Source: Enterovibrio norvegicus FF-33
GTDB lineage: Bacteria > Pseudomonadota > Gammaproteobacteria > Enterobacterales > Vibrionaceae
DNA length: 64,000 bases
Direction of reading: 5' to 3'
Assembly (NCBI RefSeq): GCF_000286835.2
Contig: NZ_AJYD02000038.1
Span: 822,751 to 886,750, forward strand
Position 1 is the stretch's first letter; every line of letters starts with the position of its first letter. Below are positions 1-8,153 of this stretch, in pieces. The notes under the pieces are model-generated. The model searched no databases and was not told where the DNA came from. It worked only from the letters and a program-made list of their open reading frames with translations. The position numbers and the translations under genes are program-made.

Positions 1-314
1 TGTGCTGCACGTGGGTCGGCAGAAATCGTGGGTTCTTTCATGTCTACGTTGCCGAATCCGTTCTCGCCATGAACCGCAATACTGGCGCCGACGGGTGGGC
101 GCTTAAGCGGTTTACTCGCCCCTTTTGCCACGTCGCATTTAAAGCCAAAACGTTGTTTGAGGTAAAGTGCATTACGCGTACTGATATCGATCTCCGTATT
201 GCCAAACACCGTAGTCAGCGCGACCAACTCAACGTTTGGATTAGCCTCTGCAAACAGTATTGCCATCGCGTCATCAATACCGGGGTCAGTATCAAGGATG
301 ATTTTTGCATTCAT
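1..314 (-). CDS. Inosine/uridine-preferring nucleoside hydrolase, N-terminal part
   Basis: Only the first 104 codons lie in the window; the rest continues beyond base 1. The translation begins MNAKIILDTDPGIDDAMAIL, whose DTDPGIDDA motif supplies the calcium-binding aspartates of the IUNH (nucleoside hydrolase) fold. A second conserved stretch, TTVFGN, follows at about residue 40. Family members hydrolyse the N-glycosidic bond of purine or pyrimidine ribonucleosides, usually for salvage in the cytoplasm. The substrate cannot be told from the N-terminus. The start ATG at 314 gives the full motif at its usual distance from the N-terminus; the ribosome-binding site is weak. A stretch of about 120 bp separates it from the next gene, which is on the same strand. 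Confidence 0.85.
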   Translation of the reverse strand, partial: MNAKIILDTDPGIDDAMAILFAEANPNVELVALTTVFGNTEIDISTRNALYLKQRFGFKCDVAKGASKPLKRPPVGASIAVHGENGFGNVDMKEPTISADPRAA

Positions 315-438
315 AGTGAATATACCTAGCCTTTTGTTTTTTATTTTAAATGTATTTTGAGGTCATATTGCCAAAGCAAATTCGACCTGTTGGCTTTTAT
401 TATGAGAAATGCCAACAAGTGACGTGTTGGATCGATTA

Positions 439-1329
439 TCACTTTTTACCTAAGAATTGAAAATAGTCGCTCAGGTAGTCAATCACTGCTCTAACTGCGG
501 GAGCCATGTTTTTTCTCGATGGGTAAAGAACGTAAATCTGCATGTCTTGCGGCTTCCATTCACCCAGAATTGGAACAAGCTCACCAGACTGAATATATTT
601 CTCCGCCAAGTAAGTTGGTTGCATTGAAATCCCCATCCCTTCTATTGAGCCGTATAACAATGCTGTCGCTTCATTCGCCGTAAGTTGGCATTGGATATCG
701 ATTGATTCGCTCAATTCGCCGTTTTGCAAATGCCATACGTGGTGCGCGAAGTTTCTATAACCAAGACACTGATGTGTCGACAGGTCGGAAGGGCATGTGA
801 TCGGTGCATGGCTATCGATATATGACGGAGAAGCGACCAAGACGGATTCACAAACTGCGATAGGCTTTCCTATCAAAGAGGGATCGGGGTTGGATGAAAT
901 GCGAATGGCGAGATCGATACGATCGTGGGTCAAATCGTTGGTTGTGTCTCGTAAGTCCATGTCGATGATGACACGAGGGTTGTCCGCCATGAAGGTTTTC
1001 AACGCGGGAACGAGCTGCGCATGGCCAAATGACATGGAGACGGCAATGCGCACTGTTCCTGTTAATTCACCATGAGTCGTATTAAGGAAAGAGAGCGATT
1101 CCGCCTGATCAACGAGTTGTTCAATGTGATCAAGGTATCGCTCACCGGCTGAAGTCAGAGACACTTGACGTGTGGTGCGATTCAGCAGGCGTGTTTCCAA
1201 CCAATTTTCCATGGTTTCAATGTATCGCGTCACCATAGGGCGTGACATGTCTAAGCGGTCGGCGCTTGCGGTAAAGCTTCCGGTTTTCGACACATCAATA
1301 AACACCTTTGCAGCAGTGATCCTATCCAT
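439..1329 (-). CDS. LysR-family transcriptional regulator
   Basis: A 296-residue LysR-type regulator. Residues 1-60 form the winged helix-turn-helix, with the typical opening MDRITAAKVFIDVSKTGSF and the recognition-helix region MSRPMVTRYIETME. The remainder is the periplasmic-binding-protein-like effector domain. The frame stays open to 1389, but the LysR family normally begins within a few residues of the first helix, so ATG 1329 is preferred. The gene is divergent from the exported MBL-fold protein starting at 1443, the usual arrangement for a LysR regulator and its target. The effector is unknown. Confidence 0.85.
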   Translation of the reverse strand: MDRITAAKVFIDVSKTGSFTASADRLDMSRPMVTRYIETMENWLETRLLNRTTRQVSLTSAGERYLDHIEQLVDQAESLSFLNTTHGELTGTVRIAVSMSFGHAQLVPALKTFMADNPRVIIDMDLRDTTNDLTHDRIDLAIRISSNPDPSLIGKPIAVCESVLVASPSYIDSHAPITCPSDLSTHQCLGYRNFAHHVWHLQNGELSESIDIQCQLTANEATALLYGSIEGMGISMQPTYLAEKYIQSGELVPILGEWKPQDMQIYVLYPSRKNMAPAVRAVIDYLSDYFQFLGKK

Positions 1330-1442
1330 GATTAGCTCGATATAAGAAACAATATTGCTCAGTATTTGCTGTTTTTCCAAGCAGGTCAATTCACTAATCT
1401 AGTCTCCGACAAGAAAATTAAAATACACTCTTTTGGAGAACA

Positions 1443-2309
1443 ATGATGAAAACACGTATCGCACTTTTGACAACGCTACTTGCCGGTCAAACGTTCGCAG
1501 CTGACACGGCGCCATTGACACTGGATGTCTATCATGGCGATGAAAACAGCTTTTTGGTGACATCTACCCTAGTGTATGGAGAAACCGAAGCGGCACTGAT
1601 CGACACTGGTTTTACTCGCGCTGATGCCCTACGCATCGCAGCTAAGGTGCTGGACTCAGGCAAAGAACTGAAAACCATTTTTATTAGTCAGGCAGATCCG
1701 GATTACTATTTCGGTGCAGAAGTGATTCATCAGTTCTTTCCCAATGCTGAGATCATCACAACGCCTGCTGTGAAGAAAGTGATTGAGAAGAAATTGGCTG
1801 GGAAAGTGGCATTTTGGGGGCCAAAAATGGGCGCCAATGCCCCTGTGAAACCAATTGTTCCAGAAGCGGTTACTGCCTCCTCATTCTCAGTGAATGGCAC
1901 GCCGATCGAAATCAAGGGGACGGAAGGCGCACTGGCACACCGCCCATATTTATGGCTACCTGCTAACAAAGCGGTATTGGGTAACGTAGGTGTATTCGGT
2001 GACATGCATGGTTGGATGGCAGATACGCAAACAGACGCGGAACTGGCAGCGTGGACTGCTCAACTGAAAAAAATGCAGGCACTGAAACCTGAGGTGGTGG
2101 TACCAGGTCACATGGCAGCGGACACTTCTTTGAATGCCGACGCGATTGAGTATTCACTCTCATACATCACTGATTTTGTTGAAGCGAAAAAGAGCAGTAA
2201 AGACAGTAAAACATTGATTGAGAAAATGACCAAGTTATACCCTGACGCGGTAGAGCCGTCTTCGCTGGATCTTAGTGCGAAAGTGCACACTGGCGAAATG
2301 GCGTGGTAA
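1443..2309 (+). CDS. Exported metallo-beta-lactamase-fold protein with degenerate metal site
   Basis: A 288-residue protein with a Sec signal peptide (MMKTRIALLTTLLAGQTFAA, cleavage near residue 19). The fold is recognisable from the first strands, with LIDTGF around residue 55, and from the late VVPGHM and FGDMHGWMAD motifs. The signature HxHxDH zinc motif is altered: at residues 83-88 the sequence is Q-A-D-P-D-Y, so three histidines are missing. The protein is therefore either a non-metal or altered-metal homologue, or a non-catalytic relative. The ribosome-binding site GGAG lies just upstream, and either ATG 1443 or ATG 1446 could be used. It is divergent from a LysR gene that probably controls it. 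Periplasmic location is inferred. Confidence 0.8.
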   Translation: MMKTRIALLTTLLAGQTFAADTAPLTLDVYHGDENSFLVTSTLVYGETEAALIDTGFTRADALRIAAKVLDSGKELKTIFISQADPDYYFGAEVIHQFFPNAEIITTPAVKKVIEKKLAGKVAFWGPKMGANAPVKPIVPEAVTASSFSVNGTPIEIKGTEGALAHRPYLWLPANKAVLGNVGVFGDMHGWMADTQTDAELAAWTAQLKKMQALKPEVVVPGHMAADTSLNADAIEYSLSYITDFVEAKKSSKDSKTLIEKMTKLYPDAVEPSSLDLSAKVHTGEMAW

Positions 2310-2333
2310 GCCTCATTGGTTAAAATCACAATG

Positions 2334-2368
2334 AAAAAGGAGGCGTGATGTATTCACTCCTCCTTTTT
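2334..2368 (+). terminator. Rho-independent terminator, usable in both directions
   Basis: A strong hairpin has arms AAAAAGGAGG and CCTCCTTTTT. The pairing continues inward with GTGA/TCAC after a single c/t mismatch around a five-base loop. A-rich and T-rich flanks on both sides suit termination of both the MBL-fold gene (+) and the convergent FMN-binding gene (-). Confidence 0.85.
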
Positions 2369-2391
2369 ATATTTTTATCAATCGTCGATTG

Positions 2392-2958
2392 TTATTCGTC
2401 GATCTTTAAGCCCGATTTCTCGGCGATCTGCGATTCAAAGCCGTCCAAGCTGGTTTGGTTTTTTTTGAGCCAGTATCTTTGAATACCGTGCTCGCCTTGT
2501 TTGGCTGACCATTTATCCAGTTCATCACGATCGCTTTCGTAACGAAAGAAGGGGACTGACATGCCGCATGATGCTTGCACCATATCGATATCAAGCAAGA
2601 AGATCTGTCGCGATGCGATGCTTTCAGGAAAAAGGACGCTGTAAATTGCCCACTCAGGATCATTGCGATGGATGGCTCGCGCAGTGCCATAGGCACGAAG
2701 GATCAAAGGAGCCCCTTCGAAAGCACAAAACATCACAGTCATGCGCGGGTCTTGTAAAACATGAGCGGCGGATTCATTGCCACTGCCCGTCAGGTTCAAC
2801 CACGCCAGCGTTTTACTGTCGATCACACGCAGAGAATCGCCCCCTTTAGGCGACATATTCACCGTTCCGGTTGGTGCAGCAGTACCCACAAAATAGAGCT
2901 TTTGCTTTTCGATAAACGCGATCTGTTTTTCGTTGAGTGATTTGGTGGTCTGTCCCAT
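2392..2958 (-). CDS. Pyridoxamine 5'-phosphate oxidase-family FMN-binding protein
   Basis: A 188-residue protein of the split-barrel PPOX superfamily. N-terminal features include FVGTAAPTGTVNMSPKGGDSLRV and AWLNLTGSGNESAAHV, the region that binds FMN phosphate in this family. A C-terminal part contains QRYWLKKN. Homologues are often annotated as general stress or pyridoxamine-oxidase-like proteins; the substrate is unknown. The frame is open to 3021, but ATG 2958 is preceded by AGAGGAAG at good spacing and is the better start. It ends against the bidirectional terminator it shares with the MBL-fold gene. Confidence 0.8.
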   Translation of the reverse strand: MGQTTKSLNEKQIAFIEKQKLYFVGTAAPTGTVNMSPKGGDSLRVIDSKTLAWLNLTGSGNESAAHVLQDPRMTVMFCAFEGAPLILRAYGTARAIHRNDPEWAIYSVLFPESIASRQIFLLDIDMVQASCGMSVPFFRYESDRDELDKWSAKQGEHGIQRYWLKKNQTSLDGFESQIAEKSGLKIDE

Positions 2959-3061
2959 GGTCTTCCTCTGACGGGTAGTGTTGGAAGCCATGAGTATATC
3001 AGCCGAAGAAATATTGACCACGCATCGTGATGAATCGCTGTTTTTGAAAGGAAAAAGCTAG

Positions 3062-4324
3062 ATGCGACCCCGTCTGTTGCCTAGGCTGTTACTACCGTTC
3101 ACCAGAGGTAGCATTACCATGGGGCAACCGTCGTTGTTTTTCTTTAAAGGCTATATGAAAGCGCTGAAGGTCGCGGCGAGGGTGATCTCTATCCCGCGCC
3201 CTACGTTGTTTACTGGCGCTGACAGTACCGAGCAATTGTGCGAAGCCATTGGGTTGATGAATCTCGGCAAGTTGCTGATAGTGACCGACCAGCCTTTAGT
3301 CGATGTGGGGATAGTCGATAAAGTGGAGGCGCATTTATCACGTTTTGGCGTGAGCTTTGTTCGCTATGCCAGTGTCACGCCTGATCCCACCTACCCCATG
3401 GCCGAAGAAGGTCGAGACATATATTTTCGCGAACAGTGCGCGGGCATTTTAGCGATTGGCGGTGGCTCGCCAATGGATTGCGCCAAAGTGATTGCTGCGC
3501 GTGTGACCAATAAAAAATCGATTCGAAAATTGGCCGGAATCTTGAGAGTGTGGCGAACACCTGCTCCATTGTTTGTTATTCCAACCACGGCAGGCACAGG
3601 TTCAGAGGTAACAGTTGCCGCGGTGATATCAGACCCATTTACCCATCAAAAAACGCCCTTGATGGATCCCAAGTTGGTCCCAATGATGGCTGCGCTCGAT
3701 CCCGTTTTAATGACGGGGCTCCCACCGCATATTACCGCGGCAACAGGAATGGATGCGTTAACGCATGCAGTTGAAGCCTACTTGTCTGTGAACGCGACAA
3801 CCGAAACCGACGGGTATGCCAATGCCGCAATAAAACTCATCAGTCAAAATCTTGTTTCCGCCTACAAAGATGGCCAGTCGCTGAAGGTGAGGCTCAATAT
3901 GGCCATGGCGTCGTACTATGCTGGGCTGGCGTTCACCAAAGCCAGTTTGGGTTACACCCATGCGATTGCACATAATCTTGGTGCCAAATACGGTACACCT
4001 CATGGCCTCGCCAATGCTTTGGCGTTGCCTCATGTGTTGAGATTTTCATTGCCGAGCGCGACATCACGAATGGCTGATCTGGCGCACATGGCCGGGGTAG
4101 GTGATGCAACATGGGATGATGCGACCAATGCACATGCTTTTATTACCTATATAGTATCATTGCAAGACGCTTTATCGTTGCCAAAAACACTGGCGGAAAT
4201 TCAAACGTCGGATGTGGCAATCATCGCCAAAAATGCTATTCAAGAGGCGAAGTGGAATTATCCCGTTCCACGCTATGCCACGCAAAAGGAATGCGAGCAA
4301 ATGATAGAGAAAATCATGGCTTGA
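3062..4324 (+). CDS. Iron-containing alcohol dehydrogenase
   Basis: A 420-residue group III (iron-dependent) alcohol dehydrogenase. It shows the NAD(P)-binding GGGSPMDCAK motif near residue 135, the IPTTAGTGSEVT segment, and metal-ligand regions TGMDALTHAVEAY and HGLANA. The family oxidises or reduces short alcohols, diols or lactaldehyde with NAD(H); the substrate is unresolved. The first ATG (3062) has AAAGGAA upstream, but it adds about 40 residues over the usual N-terminus. ATG 3119 with AGAGGTAG in front is an alternative start. It is divergent from the FMN-binding gene, and no operon partner is evident. Confidence 0.85.
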   Translation: MRPRLLPRLLLPFTRGSITMGQPSLFFFKGYMKALKVAARVISIPRPTLFTGADSTEQLCEAIGLMNLGKLLIVTDQPLVDVGIVDKVEAHLSRFGVSFVRYASVTPDPTYPMAEEGRDIYFREQCAGILAIGGGSPMDCAKVIAARVTNKKSIRKLAGILRVWRTPAPLFVIPTTAGTGSEVTVAAVISDPFTHQKTPLMDPKLVPMMAALDPVLMTGLPPHITAATGMDALTHAVEAYLSVNATTETDGYANAAIKLISQNLVSAYKDGQSLKVRLNMAMASYYAGLAFTKASLGYTHAIAHNLGAKYGTPHGLANALALPHVLRFSLPSATSRMADLAHMAGVGDATWDDATNAHAFITYIVSLQDALSLPKTLAEIQTSDVAIIAKNAIQEAKWNYPVPRYATQKECEQMIEKIMA

Positions 4325-4398
4325 GTGATGCTTCAACATCGCCTTGCCAATGCGTAAATTGACCTGCACAGACATTGCTCTGCTTTTTGAACCACTCG

Positions 4399-4407
4399 TG
4401 CTAGAAT
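4399..4407 (+). promoter_or_regulatory. Extended -10 promoter for the helicase gene
   Basis: TG-c-TAGAAT is an extended -10 element with no good -35 at standard spacing. It is followed by a GC-rich discriminator (GCGCGCCC), a feature often seen in growth-rate-controlled promoters. It lies about 70 bp before the helicase start. This is read from sequence only. Confidence 0.45.
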
Positions 4408-4473
4408 GCGCGCCCTTTGTGGCGTTGCTATCTGCCATACTTGTTGTCTTTTCTTTTTACGCCGAGATTTCTC

Positions 4474-5874
4474 ATGCCATTCTCTAAGCTGGGCTTAAGC
4501 CTGCCGATTGTTTCTGCCGTCACTGAACTTGGGTATGAAACCCCAACGCCGATCCAGGAAAAAGCCATTCCTGTGATTTTAAAAGGTAAGAACCTGCTAG
4601 CCGCAGCACAAACCGGTACGGGTAAAACAGCAGGCTTTGTATTGCCAATTCTTGAGATATTGAGCCGTGGTGAGACCCAGCGTAAAAAACGTGTACGTGC
4701 GTTAATCCTTGCACCAACACGTGAGTTGGCGGCACAGGTAGAAAAGAATGCAGAGCAGTACGCAAAGAACTTACCACTGACTACATTGGCTATGTATGGC
4801 GGTAAAGAAATCGCTGCACAGAAACAGCGTTTGATTGAAGGCGTCGATATTCTGGTTGCAACACCAGGCCGTTTGCTAGACATGTACGCGCAACGCGCCG
4901 TTCACTTCGACGAAATTGAAATTTTGGTTCTTGATGAAGCCGATCGCATGTTGGACATGGGCTTCATCGAGGATATCAACAAGATCATCGAGCGTTTGCC
5001 TGTTGATCGTCAGAACTTGCTGTTTTCCGCAACCTTGTCTGACAAAATCCGCATGCTGGCAAAAACTGCTGTGCCAAACCCCGTTGAACTTTCAACCGCG
5101 GATTCGCAAAGCAAGCCAGAGATTACGCAGTGGCTAACCACGGTTGATAAAGACAAAAAATCTGCGCTGTTGAGCCATTTGATCATCGAGCAGAAATGGG
5201 ACCAAGCCCTGATCTTCTTAGAAACCAAACATGGCGCTGCCAAGTTGGTGGAACAGTTAGGTAAACGCGGTATTCCTGCCGAGTCATTCCACAGCGGTCG
5301 CAGCCAAGCGGTTCGTGAGCAGTTGTTGGAAGACTTTAAATCTGGTGCACTGAAATACTTAGTTGCAACGGGTGTTGCCTCTCGTGGTATTGATATCGAA
5401 GAGCTGACCCGAGTGGTTAACTACGATTTGCCATTCCCAGCTGACGACTACATTCACCGTATTGGTCGTACAGGGCGTGCAGGCGCGAAGGGTGAAGCGA
5501 TCACTTTCTTGTCGAAAGACGATTTCAAAAACCTGTGCATGATTGAAAGCCGCTTAGGCCATTTGATTGAGCGTCGTGTTATTGAAGGGTTTGAACCACG
5601 TAATCCAGTGCCTATTTCAGTGCTGAACTTTAAGCCAAAGCACTTGGCGACAAAAAACAGTTCATCAAAGAGCAGCTCCCCGAAAAACCGTCAGCCTCGC
5701 AGCAACGCAGGACGTAGCGAAAACGCACGTTCAGATGGTCGTTCAAATGACAGCCGCTCGCGTCATGGTGCTGACAAATCTCGCAGTGACAAGCCTTCTG
5801 TAGCAAGTAACAATGATCGCTCAGGTCGCGGAAGCAGCCCTTGGGACAACGTGAAGCCGCGTTCTGGTCGATGA
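4474..5874 (+). CDS. rhlE: DEAD-box ATP-dependent RNA helicase, RhlE type
   Basis: A 466-residue RNA helicase. All DEAD-box motifs are visible in order: Q motif (YETPTPIQEKAIP), motif I AQTGTGKT, Ia PTRELAAQV, Ib TPGRL, II DEAD, III SAT, V ATGVASRGIDI and VI HRIGRTGRAG. After the core, a low-complexity tail of about 80 residues is rich in Ser, Arg and Asn, which fits RhlE and its RNA-binding tail. It probably acts in ribosome assembly or RNA turnover in the cytoplasm. The frame extends upstream to 4417, but MPFSKLGLSLP at 4474 is the family N-terminus. It is a single gene with its own promoter and terminator. Confidence 0.9.
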   Translation: MPFSKLGLSLPIVSAVTELGYETPTPIQEKAIPVILKGKNLLAAAQTGTGKTAGFVLPILEILSRGETQRKKRVRALILAPTRELAAQVEKNAEQYAKNLPLTTLAMYGGKEIAAQKQRLIEGVDILVATPGRLLDMYAQRAVHFDEIEILVLDEADRMLDMGFIEDINKIIERLPVDRQNLLFSATLSDKIRMLAKTAVPNPVELSTADSQSKPEITQWLTTVDKDKKSALLSHLIIEQKWDQALIFLETKHGAAKLVEQLGKRGIPAESFHSGRSQAVREQLLEDFKSGALKYLVATGVASRGIDIEELTRVVNYDLPFPADDYIHRIGRTGRAGAKGEAITFLSKDDFKNLCMIESRLGHLIERRVIEGFEPRNPVPISVLNFKPKHLATKNSSSKSSSPKNRQPRSNAGRSENARSDGRSNDSRSRHGADKSRSDKPSVASNNDRSGRGSSPWDNVKPRSGR

Positions 5875-5918
5875 GCTAACATCTTCTCGCTGATGCCCCT
5901 GGTGAAACATTGATAGAG

Positions 5919-5946
5919 AGCCCGCTCATTGTAAGCGGGCTTTTTT
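5919..5946 (+). terminator. Rho-independent terminator of the helicase gene
   Basis: The perfect stem AGCCCGCT/AGCGGGCT, a seven-base loop (cattgta) and a run of T follow the rhlE stop codon. Confidence 0.9.
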
Positions 5947-5986
5947 ATGGAATTTCCTGATAGCGCTCGGTTAGTTTAAGCCGATG

Positions 5987-7390
5987 TTAACTTAAGCTAG
6001 ATGCCAAGTTCTTAACCCACTTTCCACTATTGAGTCGCCAGTAGCAAACCAGTGCTTTGAGTGTTTCTTCCACTATGATCAAACCAAACAAATACACGGG
6101 TGGGAACCCGAGTACATGAGTCAGCCAGAACGCACAAGGCAACAAGAAGACCCACTGTGCGAGCACATCAGTCACCAAGCAGAAATTGGCATCTCCACCT
6201 GCGCGAAGTACGCCCACTATGAGCATCATTGAGATGCTTTTGATCACCAAAGAGGCAGCCATGATATCGAACAGTGATGACGTGAGATATTCGGCTTCTG
6301 ACGGTAAATCAGAATGGAAGAACAGTGAGAGCAACGGCGCTTCCAGCAACGACAAAATTACCGCTGTGACGATACCAATCACGCCACTGAATATGACGTG
6401 TCGACGAACGGCGAGTGGCAATTTTTCGTGCTCGTTTGCACCCACCAAGTTGCCCACTATAATCGAACCCGCTGTCGCCAAGCCAATAAGTAAAGACATC
6501 GCGAGCGCCTCCAAAGGTGCAAGTACGGACAACGCAACCAACAGGTTCGGATCGCTATAACCAAGGATCGCGTGGAAGGCGAATAGTCCCGCAGCCCAAA
6601 CCACGCTATTTAACGCTGCGGTTGCAGAAAGACGTGCCACTAAAATGACATCTTGGCGGCGAAGGGCGTTGAAATGGTGAAGACGAAAATGAGTCAGAGG
6701 GTGTGTTTTAGCGCGCAAGTAAAGGTAAAGAGCGACACACTCAATCACTGCACTGAACACGGTTCCCAACGCCGCCCCTTTGATGCCCATCGCTGGAAAG
6801 CCAAAGTGACCGAAGATGAGTATCCAGTTGAAGACAAGGTTCAGCGCCACACCGATCAAGCTGATTTTTGTTGCGATACCAGGTTGGTGCATGGCGCGCA
6901 ATCCACTGGCAATACTCGATGCATAAGCAAAACAAAAGAGACTGATCGCGATAGTTTGTAGGTAGTCAGACCCTTTACCAATGATGTCTGCAGATTGGCT
7001 TCCCAGTGACATTAATTGACTGGGGAAGAAGAACAATATAATGAAAAACAGCAGGGCGGTGCTAACACTCAGCAGCAAGGTAATGAACACCGTTGTGTGG
7101 AGCTTTCGCTGTCCGTCTTCGCTCTTCATGCCAAAGCACTGCGCGGCAATTTGACCGCCACCGATACTCAAACCAATAATGAAAAAGGTGATGATCATTT
7201 GTGCTTTTGCTGCAAGACCAATGGCAGCGATATCTAGCTCACTCAAAGAGCCTAACATCAGGGTATCGACGGTGCTTTTGCTCGAAAAAATAGCGGTTTG
7301 TAATGCGACGGGTAGTGCCAGCGCGATCAAGCTTTTGTAGCTTGATAGAGGCGCGATAAAACGGGCATATAAAGACATGAAACAATCCAT
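5987..7390 (-). CDS. MATE-family multidrug efflux transporter
   Basis: A 467-residue polytopic inner-membrane protein with about twelve hydrophobic segments in two related halves, the MATE layout. Typical stretches are LALPVALQTAIF near the N-terminus and LVGANEHEKLPLAVRRHV in the middle; the family exports cationic drugs by Na+ or H+ antiport. A start at codon 5 (7378) is also possible, since neither ATG has a strong ribosome-binding site. It lies downstream of the acyltransferase gene on the same strand, but a long hairpin between them suggests separate transcripts. The substrate is unknown. Confidence 0.88.
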   Translation of the reverse strand: MDCFMSLYARFIAPLSSYKSLIALALPVALQTAIFSSKSTVDTLMLGSLSELDIAAIGLAAKAQMIITFFIIGLSIGGGQIAAQCFGMKSEDGQRKLHTTVFITLLLSVSTALLFFIILFFFPSQLMSLGSQSADIIGKGSDYLQTIAISLFCFAYASSIASGLRAMHQPGIATKISLIGVALNLVFNWILIFGHFGFPAMGIKGAALGTVFSAVIECVALYLYLRAKTHPLTHFRLHHFNALRRQDVILVARLSATAALNSVVWAAGLFAFHAILGYSDPNLLVALSVLAPLEALAMSLLIGLATAGSIIVGNLVGANEHEKLPLAVRRHVIFSGVIGIVTAVILSLLEAPLLSLFFHSDLPSEAEYLTSSLFDIMAASLVIKSISMMLIVGVLRAGGDANFCLVTDVLAQWVFLLPCAFWLTHVLGFPPVYLFGLIIVEETLKALVCYWRLNSGKWVKNLASSLS

Positions 7391-7404
7391 GTTGGAGAGA
7401 ACGA

Positions 7405-7465
7405 GCAGATCCTCCCGTTATTTTGAAGGCGTTCGTCTTCAGTTTGACGGAATAGGAGGATCTGC
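7405..7465 (-). terminator. Long hairpin after the acyltransferase gene
   Basis: Inverted arms GCAGATCCTCC and GGAGGATCTGC (11 bp, perfect) are separated by 39 bp that contain a smaller GAAG/CTTC stem. The hairpin sits just past the stop of the hexapeptide acyltransferase gene and before the MATE start. There is no clear T run, so termination is plausible but not certain. Confidence 0.55.
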
Positions 7466-7473
7466 GAGTGAGG

Positions 7474-8142
7474 TTAAGGCGCGATGTCTAACTGTTTAAC
7501 TATTTGAGCAGGGTTGCCCATGGCGATGCAGTTATCTGGCACATCTTGGTAGACAACACTGTTAGCACCGATCACTGCATTGTGTCCGATGGTGACACCT
7601 TTCAAAATAGTGACCCCCATACCGAGCCAAGCATTGTCTTTGATCGTGACCTTTGCACTTCGCGTTCGCGCGGCATCGTCATTACCCCAGCGCCCTGTGA
7701 CAGGGTGACCGCTACTGTCCATGATGGTGACTTGTGGGCCAAACAGTACCTTGTCCCCAATCTCGACTTCTTGATATGAGACGACAGCCGTACCCTGCAT
7801 CACGACACCCTTTCCGATGGTGATTTTTCCTGGTGGTTGGTCGTTAACTTGCACCACGGTTAGACGAACGGGGCGGTTTTCAAAAGCAAGGTTATCGTCT
7901 GAATAGATAACCGTGCCTTCACCCACAGTGATGGCATTGTTGAAACTGGCTTTGTCGATCAAAGAAAACTGCACATCACGCTGATAGTCGTCTGAGTCTC
8001 TCGCCAAAGTAAACGCAATGTGTGGTTCGCCAACAAAAGTCGCTTCCTTGTGGAAATTCATCTGATCGCGATAAACGGCCTTAGCATCCTCGATGGTCAT
8101 GCCGTTTGAAACAGGGAAAATATTCTCGTAAACACAAGGCAT
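7474..8142 (-). CDS. Hexapeptide-repeat (left-handed beta-helix) acyltransferase
   Basis: A 222-residue protein whose second half carries the isoleucine-rich hexapeptide repeats of the LbH acyltransferase fold (KITIGKGVVMQGTAVVSY, VEIGDKVLFGPQVTIMD, VTIKDNAWLGMGVTILKG, VTIGHNAVIGANSVV). The MGNPAQIVK ending is shared with maltose/galactoside and sugar O-acetyltransferases. The N-terminal half is less typical. It probably transfers an acetyl group to a sugar or glycan. It lies 11 bp downstream of the glycosyltransferase gene, so the two are almost certainly co-transcribed and may modify the same glycan. Confidence 0.8.
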   Translation of the reverse strand: MPCVYENIFPVSNGMTIEDAKAVYRDQMNFHKEATFVGEPHIAFTLARDSDDYQRDVQFSLIDKASFNNAITVGEGTVIYSDDNLAFENRPVRLTVVQVNDQPPGKITIGKGVVMQGTAVVSYQEVEIGDKVLFGPQVTIMDSSGHPVTGRWGNDDAARTRSAKVTIKDNAWLGMGVTILKGVTIGHNAVIGANSVVYQDVPDNCIAMGNPAQIVKQLDIAP

Positions 8143-8153
8143 AAACTGACTCC

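Noticed and set aside
69..329. Plus-strand 86-codon frame at the window start
   Set aside because: It is the shadow of the nucleoside hydrolase gene on the minus strand, whose DTDPGIDDA motif is unambiguous.
4525..4545. Third copy of the dispersed CTTGGGTAT-type repeat
   Set aside because: It is inside the helicase coding sequence (LGYETPT of the Q motif) and the match is short.
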